This document shows positions 29,175-37,138 of a stretch of 64,000 bases of DNA, piece by piece. The position numbers and the translations under genes are program-made. Source of the stretch: Pseudomonas flavescens (GTDB taxonomy: Bacteria > Pseudomonadota > Gammaproteobacteria > Pseudomonadales > Pseudomonadaceae); NCBI RefSeq assembly GCF_013408425.1, contig NZ_JACBYV010000001.1, forward strand, positions 5,887,878 to 5,951,877. The letters run 5' to 3'. The notes under the pieces are model-generated. The model ran no database searches. It was not told the DNA's origin and worked only from the letters and a program-made list of their open reading frames with translations. The first letter of the stretch is position 1, and every line of letters begins with the position of its first letter.

Positions 29175-30278
29175 ATGACTGACAACAGCGCACTTACCGA
29201 TCTTTTCTCGCCCACCCGAATGGGCTCCATCGAACTGGCGAACCGTATCGTCATGGCGCCGGTAACGCGCAGCCGCTACGACGAGGACGGTGTACCCGGC
29301 GAACTGCATGCCACCTACTACGCGCAGCGTGCCACCGCTGGATTGATCGTGGCCGAGGCCACCAACATCTCTGCCCAGGGCCGAGGTTATGCCGCCACAC
29401 CCGGCATCTGGAGCGATGAGCAGGTGGCGGGCTGGCGCAAGGTCACGGATGCGGTGCATGCGGCAGGAGGCAAGATCGTCAGCCAGCTCTGGCACGTCGG
29501 GCGCTTTTCCAGTGTCGAGCTGCAGCCCGGTGGGCAGGCGCCGGTAGCACCGTCGGCGATCGGGGCCGAAGGCAACACCTATACGACGGCAGGCTTTGTC
29601 CCCGTATCGATGCCGCGGGCGCTGGAGACCGATGAAATTTCCGGAATCATCGATCAGTACAGGCTCGCCGCTGCAAACGCCAAGCGGGCAGGCTTCGATG
29701 GCGTCGAGGTCCACTCCGCCAACAGCTACCTGCTCGACCAGTTTCTGCGGGATTCCACCAACCAGCGTACCGACCGATACGGTGGCTCGATCGAGAACCG
29801 CGCGCGCCTCACCCTGGAAGTCACTCGTGCCGTCATCGAGATCTGGGGCAGTGATCGGGTCGGCATCCGCTTGTCGCCGGTGACTCCTGATGCCGGCAAT
29901 ACGCCGCCCGACAGCAACGTCATGGCGCTGCATGGCTATCTCATCGAGCAACTCAACCACCTGAGTCTGGCCTATCTGCACGTCGTCGAAGGCGCGACGG
30001 CCACCTCCCGCGAGGTTCCGCCGGGCGTGGACATGGATGCCTTGAGCGGCCTGTTCGATGGCCCCTTCATCGGCAACAACAACTACGACCTGGACATGGC
30101 CATCGAGCGCCGCGGCCAGGGGAAGATCGATGCAGTGGCCTTTGGTCGTCTGTTCATCTCGAACCCCGACCTGGTGCAGCGCTTGCGCGTCGGCGCCGAG
30201 CTGACCATCGCGCCGCGTGAGTCCTATTACGGCGGCGGCGCCAAGGGCTACACCGATTGGCCCCTCGGCAACTACTGA
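29175..30278 (+). CDS. nemA: Old yellow enzyme-family alkene reductase, NemA-like
   Basis: The 367-residue FMN protein reduces activated C=C bonds such as N-ethylmaleimide and quinone-like electrophiles, and some members reduce nitrate esters, using NAD(P)H. Visible features are the flavin-contacting Thr31 (APVTRSR), the substrate-binding His180/Asn183 pair (VHSANSY), the proton-donor Tyr185 and the GGSIENRAR phosphate-site region. Enterobacterial NemA has His/His, so the His/Asn pair resembles yeast OYE and morphinone reductase. ATG 29175 is preferred because GGAT lies about 7 bases upstream. ATG 29166 is an alternative. Confidence 0.9.
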   Translation: MTDNSALTDLFSPTRMGSIELANRIVMAPVTRSRYDEDGVPGELHATYYAQRATAGLIVAEATNISAQGRGYAATPGIWSDEQVAGWRKVTDAVHAAGGKIVSQLWHVGRFSSVELQPGGQAPVAPSAIGAEGNTYTTAGFVPVSMPRALETDEISGIIDQYRLAAANAKRAGFDGVEVHSANSYLLDQFLRDSTNQRTDRYGGSIENRARLTLEVTRAVIEIWGSDRVGIRLSPVTPDAGNTPPDSNVMALHGYLIEQLNHLSLAYLHVVEGATATSREVPPGVDMDALSGLFDGPFIGNNNYDLDMAIERRGQGKIDAVAFGRLFISNPDLVQRLRVGAELTIAPRESYYGGGAKGYTDWPLGNY

Positions 30279-30349
30279 GCCGAGCCCTCGCTTGGCCCGT
30301 CATCGCTTTCTCTCTCAGCCAGCATCACCGTTGAACGGTAAAGGTGGAT

Positions 30350-31093
30350 ATGAATCATCTCAGCAATAAAACAGCGATCGTCACCGGCGCCTCATCCGGC
30401 ATCGGCGCAGCGACGGCCAGGGCACTCGCGGCGCGGGGCGCCAATGTCGTCGCCGCTGCCCTGGACGACGAGGGGCTGACAGCCCTGGTCAGCGAGCTTC
30501 GTGCCTCGGGCCATGCCGCGGTGAGTTGCGTGACCGATGTGACGAGTCTCGAAGACACCAAGCGCCTCGCGCAATTTGCCGTAGAGACCTACGGCTCGGT
30601 GGATATCTTGGTCAACAACGCCGGCTTGATGCTGTTCTCCAATTGGCTCGACGTCGCTGTCGAGGATTGGAACGCCATGATCGACGTGAACATCAAGGGC
30701 TATCTCAACACCATTGCCGCGGTGCTGCCTCTGATGATCGAGCGCAAGTCCGGCCAGATTCTCAACATGGATTCGGTTGCCGGGCACCAGGTGGGCGCCG
30801 CTGCCGGTGTTTACAGCGCCACGAAGTTTTTCGTGCAGGCCATGACGGAATCGATGCGCAAGGAGCTGGGCGTCCACCACGGCATCCGTGCCAGCACCAT
30901 CAGCCCGGGCGTTATCAACACCGGCTGGGCAGACAAGGTCAACGACCCTGAAGGCCGCAAGGCTGCCAGGGCGCTCAATGAAATCGCCATCGCGCCCGAA
31001 GACATCAGCCGTGCGGTGCTTTACGCACTCGATCAGCCGGCCAACGTCACCGTGAACGATTTGATCATCTCGCCAACCCGCCAGGATTGGTGA
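30350..31093 (+). CDS. Short-chain dehydrogenase/reductase in the nem cluster
   Basis: The 247-residue protein is a classical SDR with TGASSGIGAATARAL at the N-terminus, NNAGLM, and the active-site YSATKFF motif preceded by a catalytic Ser in MDSV. It resembles YdfG/clavaldehyde-type oxidoreductases that act on serine-like alcohols or reduce carbonyls. In this setting reduction of toxic carbonyls is plausible. AGG lies just before ATG 30350. A GTG six bases upstream is less likely. Confidence 0.86.
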   Translation: MNHLSNKTAIVTGASSGIGAATARALAARGANVVAAALDDEGLTALVSELRASGHAAVSCVTDVTSLEDTKRLAQFAVETYGSVDILVNNAGLMLFSNWLDVAVEDWNAMIDVNIKGYLNTIAAVLPLMIERKSGQILNMDSVAGHQVGAAAGVYSATKFFVQAMTESMRKELGVHHGIRASTISPGVINTGWADKVNDPEGRKAARALNEIAIAPEDISRAVLYALDQPANVTVNDLIISPTRQDW

Positions 31094-31156
31094 TCGCCCC
31101 GGCAACCCCGCGATTCACCCATCGAACAGCACACTCAACCACAGGAGCACTCATTC

Positions 31157-31543
31157 ATGAGCAACAACATCAAGGCAGTCGCCACTCGCGATTACAACGC
31201 CGTCATCGAGACGGCCAGCAAATACGTCGAAGGCCTGCGCGCCGGGAGCGTGGCGACCATCGAGCAGGCGTTCCACCCGGATGCGGTGATGTACGGCTTC
31301 ACCAACGGTCAACTGCTCGGCGGCCCGATCAGCAATCTGTATCGGTTCGTCGAAACCAATGGCGATGCACCGGACATCACCACCCGCCTGGACGTGCTGG
31401 CAATCACTCCAACGACGGCTGTCGTGCGGGTCGACATGGAGAAGGACGCTATCGGTGCCGACTACAACGACTACCTGACGCTGCTCAAGGTCGACGGCAA
31501 CTGGAAGGTCATCGCCAAGGTCTACCACCAGTTCGAAGGTTGA
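31157..31543 (+). CDS. NTF2-like / lumazine-binding-type small protein
   Basis: The 128-residue protein has the cone-shaped NTF2 fold pattern, with an N-terminal helix (YNAVIETASKYVEGLRAG), FHPDAVMYGF, and a final strand LLKVDGNWKVIAKVYHQF. That ending is typical of the putative lumazine-binding (Lumazine_bd_2) group. It has no obvious catalytic residues. It follows the SDR gene by 63 bases, with CAGGAG before the ATG, and is probably in the NemR-controlled unit. Confidence 0.82.
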   Translation: MSNNIKAVATRDYNAVIETASKYVEGLRAGSVATIEQAFHPDAVMYGFTNGQLLGGPISNLYRFVETNGDAPDITTRLDVLAITPTTAVVRVDMEKDAIGADYNDYLTLLKVDGNWKVIAKVYHQFEG

Positions 31544-31604
31544 TCCGCTACTGGTATCCGCGCCGCTGAAGCAGCGGCGCTCCCTCTCATTTCAGGAGAA
31601 TCCC

Positions 31605-32270
31605 ATGTCCAGAGTATTTATCGTCGGTGCGGCCGGTAAGGTGGGCAAGCGTCTGGTAAAGATCCTCGGTACTGTCGGTCATGATGTCGTCGCGCTGCAT
31701 CGCAAGGCCGAGCAGGCGCAGGAACTCGAGGCGCTTGGCGCAACGGCGGTTCATGCAAACCTCACCGAACTGCAAGCCTCGTCTCTGGCCGCGATGATGA
31801 CGGGCAGCGACGTCGTGGTGTTCACCGCTGGCGCTGGTGGCGCCGGTATGGCGTTAACCAACGCGATCGATGGCAAGGGGCTGGAAACCAGCGTGGCTGC
31901 AGCCCGGTTGGCAGGCGTGCGGCGCTTTCTGTTGGTGTCTGCGTTCCCGGAAGCGATGCGCGGCGAAGAAACCTCCGAAGGTTTCGAGAACTACATGAAG
32001 GTAAAGAAAAGCGCCGACGTGCACCTGGCGTCTTCCGAACTGGATTGGGTCGTCGTCAGGCCAGGCACGCTGCTCGACGAGCCGGGTAGCGGTAACGTTC
32101 ATGCCGGTCTGGCCATCCCCTATGGCGAGATTGCGCGCGACGATGTGGCCGAGTTTCTCGCGGCACTGATCGACAAGCCCGAGCTGACGCGGCAGATCAT
32201 CGAACTCACGCAGGGGCCCACCGCCATTCCCGTGGCTGTCAGTCAGCTAATTCCGGTACGGGCGTCGTGA
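31605..32270 (+). CDS. NAD(P)-binding SDR-like protein (YhfK/YwnB type)
   Basis: The 221-residue protein is an atypical SDR with an N-terminal dinucleotide motif (VGAAGKVGKRLVKIL) and no YxxxK pair in the usual place, like the NAD(P)H-binding NmrA/YhfK group. Such proteins reduce flavins or quinones or act as redox sensors. Here they sit next to nemA. CAGGAG precedes the ATG at a good distance. Confidence 0.83.
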   Translation: MSRVFIVGAAGKVGKRLVKILGTVGHDVVALHRKAEQAQELEALGATAVHANLTELQASSLAAMMTGSDVVVFTAGAGGAGMALTNAIDGKGLETSVAAARLAGVRRFLLVSAFPEAMRGEETSEGFENYMKVKKSADVHLASSELDWVVVRPGTLLDEPGSGNVHAGLAIPYGEIARDDVAEFLAALIDKPELTRQIIELTQGPTAIPVAVSQLIPVRAS

Positions 32271-32306
32271 TGGCATGGACCGCGGAGCGGTTTGGGAGAG
32301 CGATGC

Positions 32307-32744
32307 ATGGCATCCGTTGAATACAGCGCCGTTCTGAACGGCAGTGCGCAGCAAACCTGGCAGGTGCTGAGGCAGTTCGGTGGTATCGCCACCTGGCATC
32401 CGGCGATCGCCCGAAGCGAAATGGAGGATGGCAGGTCGGAGCGCGCCGTCGGTGCGATCCGCCGGCTCGTTCTCACGGACGGGGCGATATTGCGTGAGCG
32501 ACTGCTGTCGATGGATGAAACCGACATGAGTCTTTCCTACCAGTTCGAAGAGTCGCCTCTGCCTCTCGATAATTATCGCGCACAGGTAAGGGTGCTCGGC
32601 GCAGATGACGGTTCCCGATGCGTGGTCGAGTGGAAGGCGACCTTCGATGTGCGCGAAGCGGGTACCACCGCCCATTTCGAAGGTGTGATCAACGAGTTGA
32701 TCATCGGCGGCCATAACAGCCTGGCGGCTTTCCTGCAAAAATGA
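32307..32744 (+). CDS. SRPBCC (START-like) family protein
   Basis: The 145-residue protein has the hydrophobic-cavity SRPBCC pattern. It begins with a strand ASVEYSAVLNGSAQQTWQVL and FGGIATWHPAI, and ends with a long helix INELIIGGHNSLAAFLQ. This is close to the polyketide-cyclase/MxaD-like subgroup. It probably binds a small hydrophobic ligand. GGGAGAG lies before ATG 32307, which I prefer to a TTG 15 bases upstream. It appears to be the last gene of the nem cluster. Confidence 0.84.
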   Translation: MASVEYSAVLNGSAQQTWQVLRQFGGIATWHPAIARSEMEDGRSERAVGAIRRLVLTDGAILRERLLSMDETDMSLSYQFEESPLPLDNYRAQVRVLGADDGSRCVVEWKATFDVREAGTTAHFEGVINELIIGGHNSLAAFLQK

Positions 32745-32845
32745 CCGTCGGCTGCGGAGCCCGGTTGGCGACCGATGTCGCCATGGCAATCATGCTGCGG
32801 TACCGGGTGGTTGACCTGATGGTCGACCGCCCGGTTAGCTTGTCG

Positions 32846-33724
32846 TTATCTGAAAATGGGCATCGGGCCTGACGGCCCCTGAGCCTTTTTCTGTTCACGC
32901 AATTGGCGGCCAAGTTCGGCGATCCTGGTTTCTCCGGCAACTAGCGCGTCTGCATTGGTATGCACCGAGTAATGGCCGAGTTGCAGTGGGTAGGGATGCG
33001 GTGCGGCGGAGCCGATCACGAACACGGCATCTTCCTCGCCGGCCGTCAGCCGTATGGCCTCGTTACCCGCCTCGAATACCACCATCTCGCCTGCGTCGAC
33101 CCGCTCGGGCGAGGTCAGCCTGCCACGGCTGACGCTCAGCCACAGGGACTCGTGCTGCGCCTGTGGCCTGTATTCCCAGGTTTCGCCCTTGGCGATGGTC
33201 ACCAGCAGGTAAGTGATGTTTTCAGGTGCGCGAACAGGGCTGCGCACGCCTTCGTAGCTGCCAAGAATTACCCGTGCCGGCCCTGCCTGGGGCATGGCGG
33301 CAGCTTCCAGGTATTGGCTGTCGACGGCTGCGTTTTCCAGGTGAGGGGGCAGTGCCACCCACAGCTGGAAGCCCTGAACGCGTTTGGATGTGCCGGCACT
33401 CATTTCTTTGCCATGCCAGACGCCGCCACCCGCACGCATCCATTCGACGCCACCGTAGGCAATTTCCCCCTTGCCGGCATCAGGGTCGTCGAAGTGCAGA
33501 TTTCCTTCGGTGATTACGGTGACGGTGGCGATTCCCGAGTGGGGGTGCATCGGCATCTGGCCGACGAACGAGCTGTCCGCCTCGAACAAGTCGAGAAAAA
33601 CGAAGGGCTTGATGACATGGCCAAGGTCGGAGGGGCTCATCAGGCGCACGATCGGTCCATGGCCTCGAGTGCGATGGCTTATCTGGCGTGTCGCTGTGCT
33701 GTGGGAAAGCGCTGAACTGTTCAT
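32846..33724 (-). CDS. Pirin family protein
   Basis: The 292-residue protein is a bicupin. The metal site of the first cupin is formed by His60 and His62 (MHPHSG), His104 and Glu106 (WHGKE). A C-terminal pirin domain follows. Some bacterial pirins oxidise quercetin, others bind regulators. ATG 33724 has GAGGAT 6 bases before it. A longer reading to 33793 lies in the promoter region. It is divergent from a LysR gene 137 bases away, a common pairing for pirins. Confidence 0.9.
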   Translation of the reverse strand: MNSSALSHSTATRQISHRTRGHGPIVRLMSPSDLGHVIKPFVFLDLFEADSSFVGQMPMHPHSGIATVTVITEGNLHFDDPDAGKGEIAYGGVEWMRAGGGVWHGKEMSAGTSKRVQGFQLWVALPPHLENAAVDSQYLEAAAMPQAGPARVILGSYEGVRSPVRAPENITYLLVTIAKGETWEYRPQAQHESLWLSVSRGRLTSPERVDAGEMVVFEAGNEAIRLTAGEEDAVFVIGSAAPHPYPLQLGHYSVHTNADALVAGETRIAELGRQLREQKKAQGPSGPMPIFR

Positions 33725-33861
33725 GGTGATCCTCTGAATGCATGGCCCCGCTGCCTGTATGGGGGGCGACGACTGATGGCGTGGAAGGATCATATGGGTT
33801 CTTGATTGGTATGATTAGAGCCTACAATTGATTTTAACCAAGCCATTTATGGAGTAATCCC

Positions 33862-34773
33862 GTGTTCGATCTGAACGATGTCGCCCTATTCATTCAGGTC
33901 GTCGAGGCGGGAAGCTTCGCGGGGGCAGCGCGGCGTATGGGGGTTCCATCCAACACCCTGAGCCGGCGTGTCAAACAGCTGGAAGAAACCCTGGGAGTGC
34001 GTCTGTTGCACCGCTCCACACGCAAGCTGGCGCTCACCGATGCAGGTCGTTCGCTCTTCGAGCAAAGCGTCGCGCAGGTTGCTGATTTGCTGGAGGTCAG
34101 TCGACGCTTCACCGATGGCAGTCAGGAACCGGCAGGGCAGATACGGGTTGCCGTCACGGCAGATTTTTTCGACCTGTTCCAGATGGCGTTCATCGCCCGT
34201 TTTCTCGAGCGATACCCGCGGGTCCAGCTGGATTTTCTGCTCAGCGACAATCGGGTCGACCTGATCGCTGAGGGTATCGATCTGGCATTCAGGGCTGGAG
34301 CATTGCCGGACTCCAGTTTCGTCGCACGAAAAATCCTCACGGACAGCCGCATGCTTGCTGCCAGCCCCGGGTACCTGCAGAAACACGGCATACCCGATGA
34401 TATTCATGCGTTGGCGCAACATTCCTGCATCCATCCATCCAACCGTTCGGGGCAAACGGCATGGCACTTTCCCGGGCCACAGGGGGACATCCCGATCCAG
34501 GTGAGCGGGCGCTTTTGCGCGAACACGGCACAGGCTCAGTTGAAGGCCGCCGTTGCCGGGCTGGGCATATGTTTCCTGCCTCGGCCCATCCTCTACACGA
34601 GCCTGAAGCTGGGAGAACTCGTCGAGGTACTGCCTGACCGCAGGCAGCAGGGCAACGACATGTTCATCGTTTACCCCAGCAAGCGACAAATCCCGCACGC
34701 TGTCAGCGTGTTCGCCGACGAGGCGGTCGCCTACCTGCTCGAAGAGACCGAGAAGAGGTACCTCGGCGCTTGA
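33862..34773 (+). CDS. LysR family transcriptional regulator, divergent from pirin
   Basis: The 303-residue protein is of the CrgA/DsdC-like LysR group. The DNA-binding domain is at 4-63 (FIQVVEAGSFAGAARRMG ... NTLSRRVKQLEETLGVRLLHR) and the effector domain at about 90-295. The intergenic region holds T-N11-A-like sites and TTGGT/ACCAA arms around 33810-33840, suitable for LysR binding. It probably regulates the pirin gene. Confidence 0.88.
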   Translation: MFDLNDVALFIQVVEAGSFAGAARRMGVPSNTLSRRVKQLEETLGVRLLHRSTRKLALTDAGRSLFEQSVAQVADLLEVSRRFTDGSQEPAGQIRVAVTADFFDLFQMAFIARFLERYPRVQLDFLLSDNRVDLIAEGIDLAFRAGALPDSSFVARKILTDSRMLAASPGYLQKHGIPDDIHALAQHSCIHPSNRSGQTAWHFPGPQGDIPIQVSGRFCANTAQAQLKAAVAGLGICFLPRPILYTSLKLGELVEVLPDRRQQGNDMFIVYPSKRQIPHAVSVFADEAVAYLLEETEKRYLGA

Positions 34774-34800
34774 GTGGCCAGGCTCCGATGTGCTGAACGG

Positions 34801-35211
34801 CTAGTTTTCCCCAGTCAGCTGGTCCTCCATGCGGCCCGAGGCCTCGCGGTCGTGCTGGTAGTGGCTCTTGAAAGGGAAGGGAGGGAGCCAGGATTCGCGC
34901 CGGGTCGTCCAGCTTTCGTAGCTCGGCAGCAATTGGTCCGGGGCATCGAGTGCGCCCAGGTGCACGTCGATTTCGTCGGCGCTCCGGGCGAATACCGATG
35001 AGCCACAGCGGGGGCAGAAGAAGCGCCCGGCATAATCCGCGGTTTCGCCGCTGATGGTCACGGCCTCTTCAGGAAATATTGCGGCCGCGTAGAACAGTGC
35101 GCCGTGATGCTTGCGGCAGTCGAGGCAATGGCAGAGGCCGACCCGGTACGGACGGCCACGAGCCTCCAAGCGTACCTGGCCGCACAGGCAGCCACCGGTG
35201 AATCGATCCAT
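34801..35211 (-). CDS. GFA/CENP-V domain zinc protein
   Basis: The 136-residue protein carries the GFA zinc-binding pattern: CLCGQVR at the start, CHCLDCRKHHGA in the middle and CPRCGSSVF further on. The fold is that of glutathione-dependent formaldehyde-activating enzyme. Few such proteins have proven formaldehyde activity. GAGGTG lies before ATG 35211; the longer in-frame reading to 35259 is not preferred. It lies downstream of a TetR gene on the same strand. Confidence 0.88.
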   Translation of the reverse strand: MDRFTGGCLCGQVRLEARGRPYRVGLCHCLDCRKHHGALFYAAAIFPEEAVTISGETADYAGRFFCPRCGSSVFARSADEIDVHLGALDAPDQLLPSYESWTTRRESWLPPFPFKSHYQHDREASGRMEDQLTGEN

Positions 35212-35301
35212 ACGCACCTCCTTCGATATAAACACCGGCTGCCGCTCGCAAACGCTCAACGTTATCTAGACGGTAGCAGCCAGGCGCAGATCGAGGTGCG
35301 A

Positions 35302-35937
35302 TCAGGCCCGGTACGCGCGCAGGAACATCCGTACTGCTTCCTGAGCATGCTGTTCCAGCTCGGCCGCACTTGGAGGGGCACCACAACCGATCAGCAGGCG
35401 AAAGTTGGCGCAGCCCTTGAACAGAGAAAAGAACTGGTCCGCGGCTACCTTGGGTGACTCGATGGATAGCTGGCCATTCTGGTTCGCCTTGCTCAGCAAG
35501 CGCTCCATTTCCGCCAGCAGCGGTTGTGGGCCCGCCTCATAAAAGACTTTCGCCAGCAGCGGGTCCTTGCTGCCGAGGCTGGTCATCAGTCGATGCAGTT
35601 CGACCGACTCGGCACTGTTGATCAGGCGGTTGAAGCCGCTGGCGATATTGAGCAGGACCGTCTCGAGATCGGCATGTTCGGGCAGCTCGAACAGCAGCTC
35701 GGGCAGCTGCTCCTCGCACTTGGCCTTCACCGCCGCGCAGAACAGCGTCTCCTTGTCGGTGAAGTGGCTGTACACGGTGAGCTTGGAAACACCGGCGTGG
35801 GCGGCAATGGCGTCCATGCTGCTGCCGGCATAGCCGTAACGCAGGAACAGGCATTTCGCGGCTTCGAGGATGGCTTCGCGCTTGGCGGGATCTTTGGGGC
35901 GGCCGGGGCCGCTGGTAGGCAACGAAGTATTCGACAT
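35302..35937 (-). CDS. TetR family regulator of the adjacent RND pump
   Basis: The 211-residue protein has a TetR helix-turn-helix (about 16-62, GSSMDAIAAHAGVSKLTVYSHF) and an all-helical C domain resembling the TetR_C_33/AcrR type (FKGCANFRLLIGCG). It faces the RND membrane-fusion gene across 91 bases that contain a strong inverted repeat. It is the likely local repressor of the pump. Confidence 0.88.
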   Translation of the reverse strand: MSNTSLPTSGPGRPKDPAKREAILEAAKCLFLRYGYAGSSMDAIAAHAGVSKLTVYSHFTDKETLFCAAVKAKCEEQLPELLFELPEHADLETVLLNIASGFNRLINSAESVELHRLMTSLGSKDPLLAKVFYEAGPQPLLAEMERLLSKANQNGQLSIESPKVAADQFFSLFKGCANFRLLIGCGAPPSAAELEQHAQEAVRMFLRAYRA

Positions 35938-35972
35938 AGGGCGATTTTAATTCTGGACTGGTGAGTACGCTA

Positions 35973-36006
35973 TTTTTAATATACTCGGCAGTACAAATAT
36001 TAAAAA
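35973..36006. promoter_or_regulatory. Candidate TetR operator before the RND genes
   Basis: A perfect 10-bp inverted repeat, TTTTTAATAT and ATATTAAAAA, is separated by 14 bases. A second imperfect set of arms (GAGTA ... TACTC, 35963-35986) overlaps it. The site is between the divergent tetR and RND genes, 22 bases before the latter's ATG. This is an ideal place for repression of both. Confidence 0.6.
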
Positions 36007-36028
36007 GTTCCCCGGAAGGACGCTCATC

Positions 36029-37132
36029 ATGTTCCGCCATGCTCTGTCTCGCGTTGTGCCTGTCTGTCTTGTTCTGTCCCTGGTCGCCTGCAGCAATGCG
36101 GAGGCTCCGCAGCCGGGCATTCGTCCCGCCATGGTGGCGCAGCCGCAACTGGCGACGGAGCTGGTGGATTCCTATCCCGGCGAGATAAGAGCGCGGCTGG
36201 AGCCGGAACTGGCGTTCCGCATCGGCGGCAAGGTGACCAGGCGCCTGGTCGAGGTAGGGCAGCGGGTCGACAAGGATGCCGCGCTGGCCGAGCTCGACCC
36301 CCAGGACGTGCGCCTGCAACTGGACGCCTCCCGTGCCCAACTGCAGTCGGCGGAGTCCAATCTGCAACTGGCCCGTGCCGAGCGTGATCGCTACCGCACC
36401 CTCCAGCAGCGCGGGATGATCAGCAAGTCGCAGTCCGACAATGCCGAAAACACCTTCCGCGCCGCCGAGGCTCGCCTGCGCCAGGTACGTGCCGAACTCA
36501 ACGTCGCCGATAACCAGGCCGGTTATGCAGTGCTCAAGACGCCGCAGAGTGGCGTGATCCTGCAACGCAGCGCCGAGGTCGGTCAGGTGGTGTCGGCCGG
36601 CCAGACGGTGTTCGTGCTGGCTGCCGATGGTGAGCGCGAGGTGCTGATCGATCTGCCTGAGCAGGTGATCGGCAGCCTGAGCATCGGTCAGGAGGTCGCC
36701 GTGGAACTCTGGTCGCAGCCTGGCGAACGCCTGGCCGGGCGCATCCGTGAACTCTCGCCGGCGGCCGATCCGCGCTCGCGTACCTATGCTGCGCGCATCG
36801 CCCTGCAGCAGCGCGACGCGCAGGTTGAACTTGGCCAGAGCGCCCGGGTGTTCATCGCCCGCAACGGCGATGTACCGCTGGCGGTGCCGTTGTCGGCATT
36901 GACCGCCGAGAAGGATCAGCCCTACGTCTGGGTGGTCGATCCGCAAACCTCGACGCTCAGGCGTACTGCGGTGCGAGTTGGTCCCTATGGTGAAAAACTG
37001 GTGCCGGTGCTGGACGGTCTGAAGGCCAGCGACTGGGTGGTGGTAGCCGGCGTGCAGGTGCTGCTGGACGGGCAGCGGATACGTCCGGTGGACCGAGACA
37101 ACCGAGCGGTTGATCTGGCAGCGAAGGAGTAA
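36029..37132 (+). CDS. RND efflux periplasmic adaptor (membrane-fusion lipoprotein)
   Basis: The 367-residue protein has a lipoprotein signal with lipobox LVAC (acylated Cys21), a lipoyl/barrel-sandwich region with a coiled-coil hairpin (about 85-160, ESNLQLARAERDRYRTLQQRG) and beta-barrel and membrane-proximal domains after 190. It bridges the inner-membrane pump and an outer-membrane channel. The RND pump gene follows after 6 bases. No outer-membrane factor gene is nearby, so a shared TolC/OprM-like channel is implied. Confidence 0.92.
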   Translation: MFRHALSRVVPVCLVLSLVACSNAEAPQPGIRPAMVAQPQLATELVDSYPGEIRARLEPELAFRIGGKVTRRLVEVGQRVDKDAALAELDPQDVRLQLDASRAQLQSAESNLQLARAERDRYRTLQQRGMISKSQSDNAENTFRAAEARLRQVRAELNVADNQAGYAVLKTPQSGVILQRSAEVGQVVSAGQTVFVLAADGEREVLIDLPEQVIGSLSIGQEVAVELWSQPGERLAGRIRELSPAADPRSRTYAARIALQQRDAQVELGQSARVFIARNGDVPLAVPLSALTAEKDQPYVWVVDPQTSTLRRTAVRVGPYGEKLVPVLDGLKASDWVVVAGVQVLLDGQRIRPVDRDNRAVDLAAKE

Positions 37133-37138
37133 GCGTCG

